The position numbers and the translations under genes were made by a program. DNA of 64,000 bases from Marinobacterium ramblicola (lineage in GTDB: Bacteria; Pseudomonadota; Gammaproteobacteria; Pseudomonadales; Balneatricaceae), in the NCBI RefSeq assembly GCF_019084545.1, contig NZ_JAHREP010000019.1:39530-103529 (forward strand), read 5' to 3'. Under the pieces are notes generated by a model. That model was not told the DNA's origin. It saw nothing but the letters and a program-made list of their open reading frames with translations, and did not search any database. The first letter of the stretch is position 1; every line of letters starts with the position of its first letter. Below, piece after piece: positions 29,885 through 41,373 of this stretch.

Positions 29885-32800
29885 ATGTTTACCAAAGTCC
29901 TGATTGCCAACCGTGGCGCCATCGCCACCCGTATCATCCGTACCCTGAAGCGCCTCGGCATCGGCGCGGTGGCGGTCTACGCCGACTGTGACGCCGACAG
30001 CCTACATGTGCGCCTGGCCGACGAGGCCCATTGCCTGGGCGAGGGCGGTGCCGCCGATACCTACCTGAATATGCAGCGCCTGCTGCAGATCGCCGCCGAC
30101 AGCGGTGCCCAGGCGATCCACCCCGGTTACGGCTTCCTCAGCGAGAACGCCACCTTTGTCGAGCGCTGCGAAGCGGCCGGGATCGCCTTTATCGGCCCCA
30201 CGGCGGAACAGATGCAGGCGTTCGGTCTCAAACACCGCGCCCGCGAGCTGGCACTGAATGCCAAGGTACCGCTGCTGCCCGGCTCCGATCTGTTGACCGA
30301 TCTGGAGGCCGCCAAAGCGGAAGCGGCACGGATCGGCTACCCGGTGATGCTGAAGAGCACCGCCGGCGGTGGCGGTATCGGTATGCAGCTCTGTCGTGAC
30401 GAGGCCGATCTGGTTGGCGCCTTCGATAGCGTTAAACGCCTGGGCGCCAACAACTTCGCCGACGATGGCGTATTCCTGGAGAAGTGTATCCAGCGCGCCC
30501 GCCATATCGAGGTGCAGGTGTTTGGCGATGGTGAGGGTAATGCGCTGGCGCTGGGTGAGCGCGACTGCTCCAGCCAGCGTCGCAACCAGAAGGTGGTGGA
30601 GGAGTGTCCGGCACCGAACCTGAGTGACGCGGTGCGTGCCGAGCTGCACGCCACCGCCGAGAGGCTACTCGCCGGCGTTCACTACCGCAACGCCGGTACA
30701 GTGGAGTTCATCTACGATGCCGATAGCGACGATTTCTACTTTCTTGAGGTGAACACCCGCCTGCAGGTGGAGCATGGCGTCACCGAGGAGGTATACGGCG
30801 TCGATCTGGTGGAGTGGATGCTGCGCCAGGCGGCGGGCGAAACGATGGCGCTGGATCAGAAGCGCGCCGAACTCAAGCCCAGCGGCCATGCGATCCAGGT
30901 ACGGGTCTACGCCGAAGATCCCTATCGCGGCTTCCAGCCCTGTGCTGGGCTGCTGACCCAGGTGGAGTTCCCACAGGGGGAGGGGATACGTATCGACCAC
31001 TGGATCGAGTCCGGCATCGACGTACCGCCGTTTTTTGATCCGATGCTGGCCAAGGTGATCGTTCACGCCGAGGATCGACCGGCGGCACTGGCCAAACTCC
31101 AGCGGACGCTGGACGACATCCAACTCTACGGCAGCGAGACCAACCTCGGCTATCTGCGTGCACTGAGCCGCGATGCCGTGCTGGCGCGCGGTGAAGTGAC
31201 CACGCGCTATCTGAACGATTTCATCTATCGGCCTGCGCGTATCGATGTAATTCAGGGCGGCACCCAGACCACGATCCAGGATTTTCCCGGCCGCACGGGG
31301 CACTGGGATGTGGGGGTGCCGCCCTCAGGTCCGTTCGACAGCTATGCCTTCCGTATCGCCAACCGCCTGCTCGAAAACGCCGATGACGCGGCCGCACTGG
31401 AGATCACCCTGCAGGGGCCGGTGCTGAGCTTCGCCGGCGATACCCAGATTGTGCTCGCGGGTGCCCAGATCGAGGCGCGGCTTATTGATGAAAAACGGGG
31501 TGAGCAGCCGCTGCCCCTGTGGCAGACGATTGCAGTGAAAGCGGGCCAGCAACTGCACCTGGGGCGGATCAAGGAGGCCGGTGCCCGTGCCTATCTGGCG
31601 GTGCGCGGCGGCATCCAGTGTCCGGACTATCTGGGCTCCAAGTCCACCTTTACCCTGGGCCAGTTCGGCGGCCATAACGGCCGTGCCCTGCGCGCAGGGG
31701 ACGTGTTGAAACTGGATGTCGCGGCAGAGCCGGTGGCCGCAGCGGTATTGCCTGAGGCGTTGAAACCGGAGCTCGGCAACCAGTGGCAACTGCGGGTGAT
31801 CTACGGCCCACACGGTGCACCGGACTTCTTTACCGACGAGGATATCGCCACCCTCTTTGCCACCGACTGGGAGATCCACTACAACTCCAGCCGTACCGGG
31901 GTGCGTCTGATCGGTCCGAAACCGAAATGGGCGCGCAAGGATGGCGGCGAGGCGGGGCTGCACCCCTCCAATATTCACGATAACGCCTACGCCTTCGGCA
32001 CCGTGGATTTTACCGGCGATATGCCGGTGATCCTGGGGCCGGACGGCCCGTCACTGGGCGGCTTCGTCTGCCCGGCCACGGTGATCACGGCGGACCTGTG
32101 GAAGCTGGGTCAACTGCGCGCCGGTGACCGGGTGCGCTTTGTACCCCTTTCCATCGAGCAGGCGGTGGCGCTGGAAGCGGCACAGCACGCACAGATCGGC
32201 GCTTTGACCGAACAGCCGGTTCAATGGCAGCCGGTCGAGCCGGAAACACCGGTGCTGGCGCGTCTGGACGCTTCCCGGTTCGGCGACGAGATCGTCTACC
32301 GCGCGGCGGGCGATCACTTCCTGCTGGTAGAGTATGGCGAGCAGGCACTGGATATCCGGCTTCGTTTTCGTGCCCACGCACTGATGCAGTGGCTGCAGCA
32401 GAATCCAGTGCCGGGCCTGCGCGAACTGACCCCGGGGATCCGCTCGCTGCAGATCCATTTCGATTCCCAGGTCCTGAGCCATACCGAACTGCTGACCCAT
32501 CTGGAAAGCGCAGAGACAGCGTTGGCGGAGCAGCTCACCGCGCTGGAGGTGCCGTCGCGGATCGTCCATATCCCGTTGTCCTGGGACGACGTGGCGTGCC
32601 GACTGGCGATCGAGAAATACACCCAGTCGGTGCGCAGGAACGCGCCCTGGTGCCCGAGCAACCTGGAGTTTATCCGTCGTATCAACGGACTGGACAGCAT
32701 CGAAGAGGTCAAGCAGATCGTCTTCGACGCCTCCTACCTGGTGATGGGCCTCGGCGATGTCTACCTCGGCGCGCCGGTGGCCACCCCCATCGATCCGCGC

Positions 32801-33499
32801 CACCGCTTGGTCACCACCAAGTACAACCCGGCGCGTACCTGGACCGCGGAAAACTCGGTCGGTATCGGCGGCTCCTACCTCTGCGTCTACGGCATGGAGG
32901 GGCCGGGTGGCTACCAGTTCGTCGGCCGCACCCTGCAGATGTGGAACCGCTACCGCCAGACCCCGGAGTTCGAGAACCCCTGGCTGCTGCGCTTCTTCGA
33001 CCAGATCCGCTTCTACGAGGTCGGCCACGATGAACTGCAGCGAATACGCCGCGATTTCCCCCAGGGACGCTATCCGCTGAAGATCGAAGAGTCCAGCTTC
33101 TCGCTGGCCGAGTATGAGCAGTTTATCGAGCGGAACGCGGTTGAGCTCGACGCCTTCAAAACGCGGCGCAACGCCGCCTTCGAGGAGGAGTTGGCGCGCT
33201 GGCACGCCGACGGCCAGTTCAACTTCGAGGCCGAGGAGTTGGAGTCCTCCGAGCAGAGCGTCGACTGGCCGGAGGACGCGATCATCGTTGATAGCCCGGT
33301 TTCCGGCAGCGTCTGGCAGACCGAGATACAACCGGGCGATACGGTGGAGGCGGGGCAGACACTGATGATCCTCGAGTCGATGAAGATGGAGATCCCGATC
33401 CATGCGCCAACTGCCGGCGTGGTCAGCCAACTGCTGCAGAGCGCCGGCAACCGTGTCAACGCGGGACAGGCGCTCGTCGTCATTGAAGAGAAGGTTTAA
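29885..33499 (+). CDS. Biotin-dependent guanidine carboxylase (urea carboxylase family)
   Basis: The 1204-residue enzyme has, in order, a biotin carboxylase (about 1-450, with KSTAGGGGIGMQL and EVNTRLQVEHGVTEE), a KipA/AHS2-like domain (about 460-770), a KipI/AHS1-like domain (about 780-1000), and a C-terminal biotinyl domain. The ESMKM lysine is near residue 1167. Family members carboxylate urea or, in riboswitch-controlled operons with two DUF1989 genes, guanidine. The riboswitch at 25426 supports guanidine as the main substrate. The start ATG 29885 has no strong ribosome-binding site. A 6-bp hairpin (29824-29839) lies in the 79-base gap upstream. Confidence 0.9.
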   Translation: MFTKVLIANRGAIATRIIRTLKRLGIGAVAVYADCDADSLHVRLADEAHCLGEGGAADTYLNMQRLLQIAADSGAQAIHPGYGFLSENATFVERCEAAGIAFIGPTAEQMQAFGLKHRARELALNAKVPLLPGSDLLTDLEAAKAEAARIGYPVMLKSTAGGGGIGMQLCRDEADLVGAFDSVKRLGANNFADDGVFLEKCIQRARHIEVQVFGDGEGNALALGERDCSSQRRNQKVVEECPAPNLSDAVRAELHATAERLLAGVHYRNAGTVEFIYDADSDDFYFLEVNTRLQVEHGVTEEVYGVDLVEWMLRQAAGETMALDQKRAELKPSGHAIQVRVYAEDPYRGFQPCAGLLTQVEFPQGEGIRIDHWIESGIDVPPFFDPMLAKVIVHAEDRPAALAKLQRTLDDIQLYGSETNLGYLRALSRDAVLARGEVTTRYLNDFIYRPARIDVIQGGTQTTIQDFPGRTGHWDVGVPPSGPFDSYAFRIANRLLENADDAAALEITLQGPVLSFAGDTQIVLAGAQIEARLIDEKRGEQPLPLWQTIAVKAGQQLHLGRIKEAGARAYLAVRGGIQCPDYLGSKSTFTLGQFGGHNGRALRAGDVLKLDVAAEPVAAAVLPEALKPELGNQWQLRVIYGPHGAPDFFTDEDIATLFATDWEIHYNSSRTGVRLIGPKPKWARKDGGEAGLHPSNIHDNAYAFGTVDFTGDMPVILGPDGPSLGGFVCPATVITADLWKLGQLRAGDRVRFVPLSIEQAVALEAAQHAQIGALTEQPVQWQPVEPETPVLARLDASRFGDEIVYRAAGDHFLLVEYGEQALDIRLRFRAHALMQWLQQNPVPGLRELTPGIRSLQIHFDSQVLSHTELLTHLESAETALAEQLTALEVPSRIVHIPLSWDDVACRLAIEKYTQSVRRNAPWCPSNLEFIRRINGLDSIEEVKQIVFDASYLVMGLGDVYLGAPVATPIDPRHRLVTTKYNPARTWTAENSVGIGGSYLCVYGMEGPGGYQFVGRTLQMWNRYRQTPEFENPWLLRFFDQIRFYEVGHDELQRIRRDFPQGRYPLKIEESSFSLAEYEQFIERNAVELDAFKTRRNAAFEEELARWHADGQFNFEAEELESSEQSVDWPEDAIIVDSPVSGSVWQTEIQPGDTVEAGQTLMILESMKMEIPIHAPTAGVVSQLLQSAGNRVNAGQALVVIEEKV

Positions 33500-33509
33500 G
33501 GAGTTGGAT

Positions 33510-35318
33510 ATGAGCTGCAAGATGACCATCGCACACCTGCGATCGGCGTACAAAACGGGCACCCTGACACCGGCACAACTGATGGCGGATATCCGTGCAC
33601 GTTCGGCCGAGTACTTGGATCGGAATATCTGGATCCATCAACTGACCGAAGCGGAGCTGGCGCCCTATCTCGAAGCGCTGAACGATAAGCAAATAGACAG
33701 CCACCCGCTCTGGGGCATCCCCTTCGCGATCAAGGACAATATCGATCTGGCCGGCATCCCGACCACCGCCGGCTGCCCTGAATTTGCCTACACCCCTGAC
33801 CAAAGTGCACAGGTGGTGCAGCAGCTGATCGACGCCGGTGCCATCCCGGTGGGCAAGGCCAACCTGGACCAGTTCGCCACCGGCTTGAACGGCACCCGCT
33901 CCCCCTACGGTCCGGGCCGCAACGCCTTCGATCCCGACTACATCAGCGGCGGCTCCAGTGCCGGCTCCGCCGTCTCCGTGGCGCTGGGGCTGGCCAGCTT
34001 CAGTCTGGGGACCGATACCGCCGGTTCCGGCCGTGTGCCCGCCTGCTTCAACAACCTGATCGGGCTGAAACCGACCCGGGGCCTGCTCTCCAGCAGCGGT
34101 CTGGTGCCGGCCTGTCGCAGCCTCGACTGCATCAGCATCTTCGCGCTGACCGCGGATGATGCCAACGAAGTACTGGCCTGTGCCGAGGGCTTGGATACCC
34201 GCGATGGCTACAGCCGCGAAAACCCCTTCGCCAACCAGGCGCGCCACTATGGCTACCGCGATGGGGCGCTCAAGGTCGGGATCATCCCGGAATCTCAGCT
34301 GAAGTTCTTTGGCGACTCGGCGTATGAGGACGCCTATAAAGAGAGCCTGGAACAGCTGCGGGGGCTGGGGTTTGAGTTCGTCGAATTCGACTACGAGCCG
34401 TTCAACGAAGCGGCGCTGCTGCTCTATGAAGGCCCCTGGGTCTCCGAGCGCTATATCGCCTGCCGGCCACTGATCGATGACAATCCGCAGGCTATCCATC
34501 CGGTGGTGCGTGCGATCATCGAACCGGGTGCCAAGCCCCTGGCCACCGATCTGTTCCGGGCGCAGTATCGCCTGGAGGCGCTGAAACAGAGCTGCCTGGC
34601 ACAGATGGCCGGACTCGACTGCCTGCTGACACCCACGGCCGGGCGTCTGTTCACCGTCGACGAACTGCTGGCGGAGCCGATCCTCTTCAACTCCCAACTC
34701 GGCTATTACACCAACTTCATGAACCTGTTGGATATGACGGCGGTCGCGGTACCGACCGCGTTCACCGATGCAGGCATGCCGTTCGGCATCACGTTAGTGG
34801 GTAACCACTTCAGCGATCGCGCCTTGCTGTCGATCGCCAACCGCATTCAGCAGGGGCTGGCGCTGCCTCTGGGGGGCGAAAAGACAACGGAAAAGCCCGT
34901 CATGAGCGCTAACCCGGTGGGTAACCCGGATTGGATCGATCTGCTGGTGTGTGGTGCCCATCTGGAAGGTTTACCGTTGAACTGGCAACTGACCGAGCGT
35001 GGTGCCTTGCTGAAGCAGAGGACAACCACTGCACCGATCTATCGCTTCTATGCGCTGGCGGGTGGTCCTCCCTATCGGCCGGGGTTGGTGCTGGACGAAG
35101 AGCGGGGTGCCGCGATCGACGTGGAGATCTGGTCGCTGCCGACAGCCGAGTTCGGCAGCTTCGTTGCAGGTATACCGGCGCCATTGGGCATCGGCAAGGT
35201 GCGTCTCGCCGACGGTCATTCGGTCTCGGGCTTTATCTGCGAGCCGCATGGGCTGGAGGGTGCCGAGGAGATCACCGCATATGGCGGCTGGCGGACCTAT
35301 CTTGGGTCCAGGGAGTGA
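33510..35318 (+). CDS. atzF: Allophanate hydrolase
   Basis: AtzF hydrolyses allophanate to ammonia and CO2, completing guanidine or urea breakdown. The 602-residue protein has an amidase-signature domain with the Lys-cisSer-Ser triad at about K75 (AIKDN), S149 (GGSSAG) and S173 (DTAGSGR). The spacing matches known AtzF enzymes. A C-terminal allophanate hydrolase domain (about 465-602) ends in YGGWRTYLG. ATG 33510 follows TAAGGAG; upstream in-frame sequence overlaps the carboxylase gene. No separate urease-type genes are present here. Confidence 0.95.
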   Translation: MSCKMTIAHLRSAYKTGTLTPAQLMADIRARSAEYLDRNIWIHQLTEAELAPYLEALNDKQIDSHPLWGIPFAIKDNIDLAGIPTTAGCPEFAYTPDQSAQVVQQLIDAGAIPVGKANLDQFATGLNGTRSPYGPGRNAFDPDYISGGSSAGSAVSVALGLASFSLGTDTAGSGRVPACFNNLIGLKPTRGLLSSSGLVPACRSLDCISIFALTADDANEVLACAEGLDTRDGYSRENPFANQARHYGYRDGALKVGIIPESQLKFFGDSAYEDAYKESLEQLRGLGFEFVEFDYEPFNEAALLLYEGPWVSERYIACRPLIDDNPQAIHPVVRAIIEPGAKPLATDLFRAQYRLEALKQSCLAQMAGLDCLLTPTAGRLFTVDELLAEPILFNSQLGYYTNFMNLLDMTAVAVPTAFTDAGMPFGITLVGNHFSDRALLSIANRIQQGLALPLGGEKTTEKPVMSANPVGNPDWIDLLVCGAHLEGLPLNWQLTERGALLKQRTTTAPIYRFYALAGGPPYRPGLVLDEERGAAIDVEIWSLPTAEFGSFVAGIPAPLGIGKVRLADGHSVSGFICEPHGLEGAEEITAYGGWRTYLGSRE

Positions 35319-35357
35319 CAGCTATCAAACAAGGGAGTCTGAATTTGAGGGGGGGCT

Positions 35358-35421
35358 GTCCGAAAACGAAGTATGACACTGGGTAGAAAATTCGGACTTG
35401 TTCCCATCTTCCCCAGTGTCA
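35358..35421 (+). repeat. Two interleaved inverted repeats upstream of mntA
   Basis: GTCCGAA (35358-35364) pairs with TTCGGAC (35391-35397), and TGACACTGGG (35374-35383) pairs with CCCAGTGTCA (35412-35421). The arms interlock in the order A-B-A'-B', which as RNA would give a pseudoknot and as DNA could be two operators. They lie 40 bases before mntA. Confidence 0.55.
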
Positions 35422-35460
35422 CGCTATCATGAAATCGGATCTTACTGTGGAGTAAAAGGC

Positions 35461-35751
35461 ATGAAACCGTCCGAAGCCCTGGCCGCTAATCGAGAGGCTA
35501 TCCGGCGCGTGGTGGCGTCCCACCGTGCCGGAAATGCCCGCGTCTTCGGTTCCGTCCTCCGCGGCGATGACACCGAAGACAGCGACCTGGACATCCTCAT
35601 CGACCCGATGCCAGAGACAACACTGTTCGATATCGGCGCGATCCGGCACGAACTGCTACAACTGCTTGGCGTGCCGGTCGATGTTCTGACCCCAAAGGCG
35701 TTGCCGGAGAAGTTTCGGGCGTCCGTTCTTGCCGAGGCAGTACCGGTATGA
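35461..35751 (+). CDS. mntA: MntA-type minimal nucleotidyltransferase (antitoxin)
   Basis: The 96-residue protein is a MNT nucleotidyltransferase with the motif G30-S31, ten residues, then D42-L-D44 (SDLDILID). In HEPN-MNT toxin-antitoxin pairs this protein neutralises the HepT RNase, in studied cases by adding AMP to it. I chose ATG 35461, with TGGAG upstream, over an upstream in-frame start through non-homologous sequence. It overlaps hepT by four bases. Confidence 0.85.
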   Translation: MKPSEALAANREAIRRVVASHRAGNARVFGSVLRGDDTEDSDLDILIDPMPETTLFDIGAIRHELLQLLGVPVDVLTPKALPEKFRASVLAEAVPV

Positions 35752-36128
35752 GTCGTGACAAGCAACGCATCGCGGACTATCTGACGCACATCCTCGAAGC
35801 CATCGAGCGCATCGACCGCTATACCGAGGAGATGAGCGAAGTTACATTTCTGGAGAATGAGATGGCTCAGGATGCCGTGATCCGCAACTTCGAGATCATC
35901 GGTGAGGCCAGCAATAACATCGAAAAGCATTACCCTGAGTTCGCAGCAGAACATCCTGAATTGCCACTGGCGTTTGCCTATCAGATGCGCAATGCCTACT
36001 TCAAGGTTGACCTGGAAATCGTCTGGAAGACGATCCACAGAGACCTTCCGGGATTGTACCAGCAGGTACAACAGGTGCTCGAAGGTCTGCCACCCCTGTA
36101 CCACAATCGGGCCGACAAGCCGGATTGA
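35748..36128 (+). CDS. hepT: HepT-like HEPN protein (DUF86) lacking the catalytic motif
   Basis: The 126-residue protein is a DUF86/HEPN family member. It has IADYLTHILEAIERIDRYTE, VIRNFEIIGEASNNI and KVDLEIVWKTI in the expected order. Active HepT RNases carry R-x4-6-H, usually RNxxxHxYF, before the VDLEIVW block. Here the sequence is M-R81-N82-A83-Y84-F-K-V-D, so the spacer and the histidine appear to be deleted in frame by about four residues. Toxicity is therefore doubtful. It pairs with mntA. Confidence 0.85.
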   Translation: MSRDKQRIADYLTHILEAIERIDRYTEEMSEVTFLENEMAQDAVIRNFEIIGEASNNIEKHYPEFAAEHPELPLAFAYQMRNAYFKVDLEIVWKTIHRDLPGLYQQVQQVLEGLPPLYHNRADKPD

Positions 36129-36232
36129 CTTGTGTTAAGGTTCTGCGAGGCGCTCAAGGAAGGTCTCCACCACCGCCAAGCGCTATTTTGGGGTGCGATA
36201 ACTCATATTGATCGAGACGGAGGATAGTCCGC

Positions 36233-36355
36233 TTAAACGCCCCTGGAACGGTCTTGCCCCCTCACGGAGATAATGACCTCTTCATCGGTCTTTAAACGGG
36301 CTACTACCGCCGAAACCCCTTTGGTCTTCAGCTCATTGGCCGTCATTGTGTTCAT
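36233..36355 (-). pseudogene. Truncated Phd/YefM-like antitoxin fragment
   Basis: A 40-codon frame begins MNTMTANELKTKGVSAVVAR and ends VISVRGQDRSRGV-stop. The start and the SVRGxDR block match type II antitoxins of the Phd/YefM class, which normally continue for 40 or more residues. A possible continuation (TILRLDQYELSHP) lies in another frame just downstream, suggesting a frameshifted remnant. GGGGATAG precedes the ATG. No toxin gene is seen beside it. Confidence 0.6.
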
Positions 36356-36389
36356 GTTTCTATCCCCAGCACCGAAAGTGCTTGTATAC

Positions 36390-36407
36390 AGTACGATTAA
36401 GCGTACT
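36390..36407. repeat. Inverted repeat upstream of the antitoxin remnant
   Basis: AGTACG and CGTACT flank ATTAAG, directly next to the palindrome TGTATACA (36383-36390). The site lies 35 bases upstream of the antitoxin remnant, where such proteins bind their own operators. It also falls between the ends of that gene and rfaH. Confidence 0.45.
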
Positions 36408-36420
36408 ACGGAGGGTTAGA

Positions 36421-36915
36421 TTATTCAGCACTGATATCCTTCAGATCGACGGACAACTTCTGCCAGCGTCCCAGCAGTTCCAGCAGCAGAAACGCACGCT
36501 GTTCGCCGTCATACTGCAGGAACACCGCGTCCAGGCCGCGGAAGGGCCCCCCCGCGATCTCGACCTTCTGGTTCACCTTGAGCTGATGCTCCGGTTCCCT
36601 GCCGCTGCGCAGTTTGCGTCGCAAGGCTTCAACCACGTCGTGCGGCACAATGGCGGGCTTGTTGCCGAAGCTGACCATTTTCGCTACGCCCCGAGTGGAA
36701 CGAATCGGGCGCCAGTTGCTCTCAATCTCCGACAGATAGATGAACAGGTAGCCGGGGAACAGAGGCTCGATCTGCTCCACACGTTTGCCGCGCTTGATCT
36801 TTTCGACCCCTATCTGCGGGAAAAAAACGTCATAGCCCTGATTTTCAAGCTCGGCACAGGCGCGCGCCGCCTGCCCCGGCTTGGATTGCACGACATACCA
36901 GTGATAGCCAGACAT
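36421..36915 (-). CDS. rfaH: Transcription antitermination protein RfaH
   Basis: RfaH is a NusG paralogue that is recruited to RNA polymerase at ops elements and suppresses termination in long surface-polysaccharide operons. The 164-residue protein has an NGN domain (about 4-105) with GKRVEQIEPLFPGYLFIYL and STRGVAKMVSFGNKPAIVP, both very close to E. coli RfaH blocks. A KOW domain (about 115-164, VEIAGGPFRGLDAVFLQYDG) follows. ATG 36915 is preferred over the in-frame TTG 36930. It is divergent from the polysaccharide operon whose ops element lies 150 bases away. Confidence 0.93.
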   Translation of the reverse strand: MSGYHWYVVQSKPGQAARACAELENQGYDVFFPQIGVEKIKRGKRVEQIEPLFPGYLFIYLSEIESNWRPIRSTRGVAKMVSFGNKPAIVPHDVVEALRRKLRSGREPEHQLKVNQKVEIAGGPFRGLDAVFLQYDGEQRAFLLLELLGRWQKLSVDLKDISAE

Positions 36916-37060
36916 CTTGTACCCAATCAATCGAAAAGCCAGTTCGGATTATAGGCCTGTAGGGCAGCCAACCAAAGTCGTGTAGAATCGGCCTGTTCAA
37001 ATTGGTGGGGGCGCCTTCGCAAAAGGTGTCCAAAGCAGGGTTTTGGGGAGTATCCGACAG

Positions 37061-37087
37061 GCAACCTCCGGGCGGTAGCGTGTCTGA
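37061..37087 (+). promoter_or_regulatory. ops element (RfaH recruitment site), first copy
   Basis: GGCGGTAGCGTG at 37071-37082 is identical to the E. coli ops core. Its flanks GCAACCTC (37061-37068) and TGA after it are shared with a second copy at 51951-51977; the two 27-base segments differ at two positions. It lies 94 bases before ugd. TAGAAT (36983-36988) upstream is a possible -10 box. A hairpin GACC..GGTC follows. Confidence 0.9.
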
Positions 37088-37175
37088 AGACCAGGAAAGG
37101 TCAAAACCGGGCGGTAAAACGCCGGGTGGTCAGCGCTATGTTCGGTACTTCTCGATCAACGGGTAAGACAGAACA

Positions 37176-38345
37176 GTGAAAATTGCAATTGCCGGCACCG
37201 GCTATGTAGGTCTCTCCAACGCCATCCTTCTTGCCCAGCATAACGAAGTGGTGGCGCTCGATATCGTCGAGGAGAAGGTCGCACTGCTCAACGATCGCAA
37301 GTCCCCGATAGAGGATGTCGAGATCGAGCAGTACCTGGCGGAGAAAACGCTGAACTTTCGTGCGACCCTGGACAAGGAGAGCGCGTACAAAGGCGCCGAG
37401 TTCGTTGTCATCGCCACCCCGACCGACTACGACCCGGAGACCAACTACTTCAACACCAACAGTGTCGAAGCCGTTATCCGGGATGTAATGGCGATCAATC
37501 CCGATGCGGTGATGGTGATCAAATCGACCGTACCGGTGGGTTACACCGCCGGCGTACGCGAGCAGTTCAACACCAACCAGATCATCTTCTCGCCCGAATT
37601 CCTGCGTGAAGGCAAGGCGCTTCACGACAACCTCTACCCCTCCCGTATCATCGTCGGCGAGCAGACCGAACGCGCGAAACGCTTTGCAGCCCTGTTGCAA
37701 CAGGGCGCGATCAAGCAGGATGTGCCGACCCTGTTCACCGACAGCACCGAAGCCGAAGCGATCAAACTGTTCGCCAACACCTACCTGGCGATGCGTGTCG
37801 CGTACTTCAACGAGCTCGACAGCTACGCCGAAACCCACGGCCTGGATACCCGCCACATCATCGAAGGCGTCGGCCTGGATCCCCGTATCGGCAGCCACTA
37901 CAACAACCCCTCCTTCGGCTACGGCGGCTACTGCCTGCCGAAAGACACCAAGCAGCTGCTCGCCAACTACGCCGATGTCCCCAGTAACCTGATCCGCGCC
38001 ATCGTCGACGCCAACACCACCCGCAAGGACTTTATCGCCGACTCGGTACTGCGGCGTAACCCGAAGGTTGTCGGTATCTACCGTCTGGTGATGAAAAGCG
38101 GCTCCGATAACTTCCGCGCCTCTGCCATTCAGGGGGTGATGAAGCGGATCAAGGCGAAGGGTGTGGAGGTTGTGGTGTATGAGCCGGTGTTGGAGCAGGA
38201 TGAGTTCTTTCACTCGCGTGTGATTCACGACCTGGAAGCGTTCAAGCAGGAGGCCGACGTCATCCTCGCCAATCGCATGACGGACGAGATTCGCGATGTT
38301 GGGTCGAAGGTGTATACGCGGGATCTGTTTGGTAGCGATTCTTGA
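37176..38345 (+). CDS. ugd: UDP-glucose 6-dehydrogenase
   Basis: Ugd oxidises UDP-glucose to UDP-glucuronate with two NAD+. The 389-residue protein has the intact Rossmann motif GTGYVGLS (about 7-14), the SPEFLREG block and the catalytic cysteine at about 253 in [10 protein letters not shown]. It starts at GTG 37176 with GGTAAG upstream. It is the first gene after the ops element and is the functional counterpart to the degenerate paralogue at 15241-16503. Confidence 0.96.
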   Translation: MKIAIAGTGYVGLSNAILLAQHNEVVALDIVEEKVALLNDRKSPIEDVEIEQYLAEKTLNFRATLDKESAYKGAEFVVIATPTDYDPETNYFNTNSVEAVIRDVMAINPDAVMVIKSTVPVGYTAGVREQFNTNQIIFSPEFLREGKALHDNLYPSRIIVGEQTERAKRFAALLQQGAIKQDVPTLFTDSTEAEAIKLFANTYLAMRVAYFNELDSYAETHGLDTRHIIEGVGLDPRIGSHYNNPSFGYGGYCLPKDTKQLLANYADVPSNLIRAIVDANTTRKDFIADSVLRRNPKVVGIYRLVMKSGSDNFRASAIQGVMKRIKAKGVEVVVYEPVLEQDEFFHSRVIHDLEAFKQEADVILANRMTDEIRDVGSKVYTRDLFGSDS

Positions 38346-38427
38346 GGTAATTTTTTAAAAAAGCACCACTGAAATAACCGCTTTGGTTATATCCAATTTG
38401 ATTTGCCCAATTAAGTAAGACGTCGGC

Positions 38428-38462
38428 TAGAAACGGTCTGCGTTTTGGTTTCTATATTTTTG
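38428..38462 (+). terminator. Terminator-like hairpin between ugd and wbpA
   Basis: TAGAAAC (38428-38434) and GTTTCTA (38448-38454) form a 7-bp stem followed by TATTTTTG. The stem is AT-rich, so it would be weak. It lies inside the ops-led operon, where RfaH could assist read-through. A separate ATAACC/GGTTAT hairpin is at 38374-38390. Confidence 0.4.
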
Positions 38463-38482
38463 AAATGTAAAGTTGGAAATAC

Positions 38483-41330
<2,848 letters not shown>

Positions 41331-41373
41331 TTAACTCATTTGTACTTCGCATGTGAAGCGTAAATAGGAATCT

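Noticed and set aside
29885..33499. Annotation as an ordinary urea carboxylase for urea use
   Set aside because: The guanidine-I riboswitch and two DUF1989 genes point to guanidine; urea may still be a side substrate.
32051..34697. Long minus-strand open frames opposite the carboxylase and atzF
   Set aside because: They are antisense shadows of genes with catalytic motifs in the right order; no recognisable motifs of their own.
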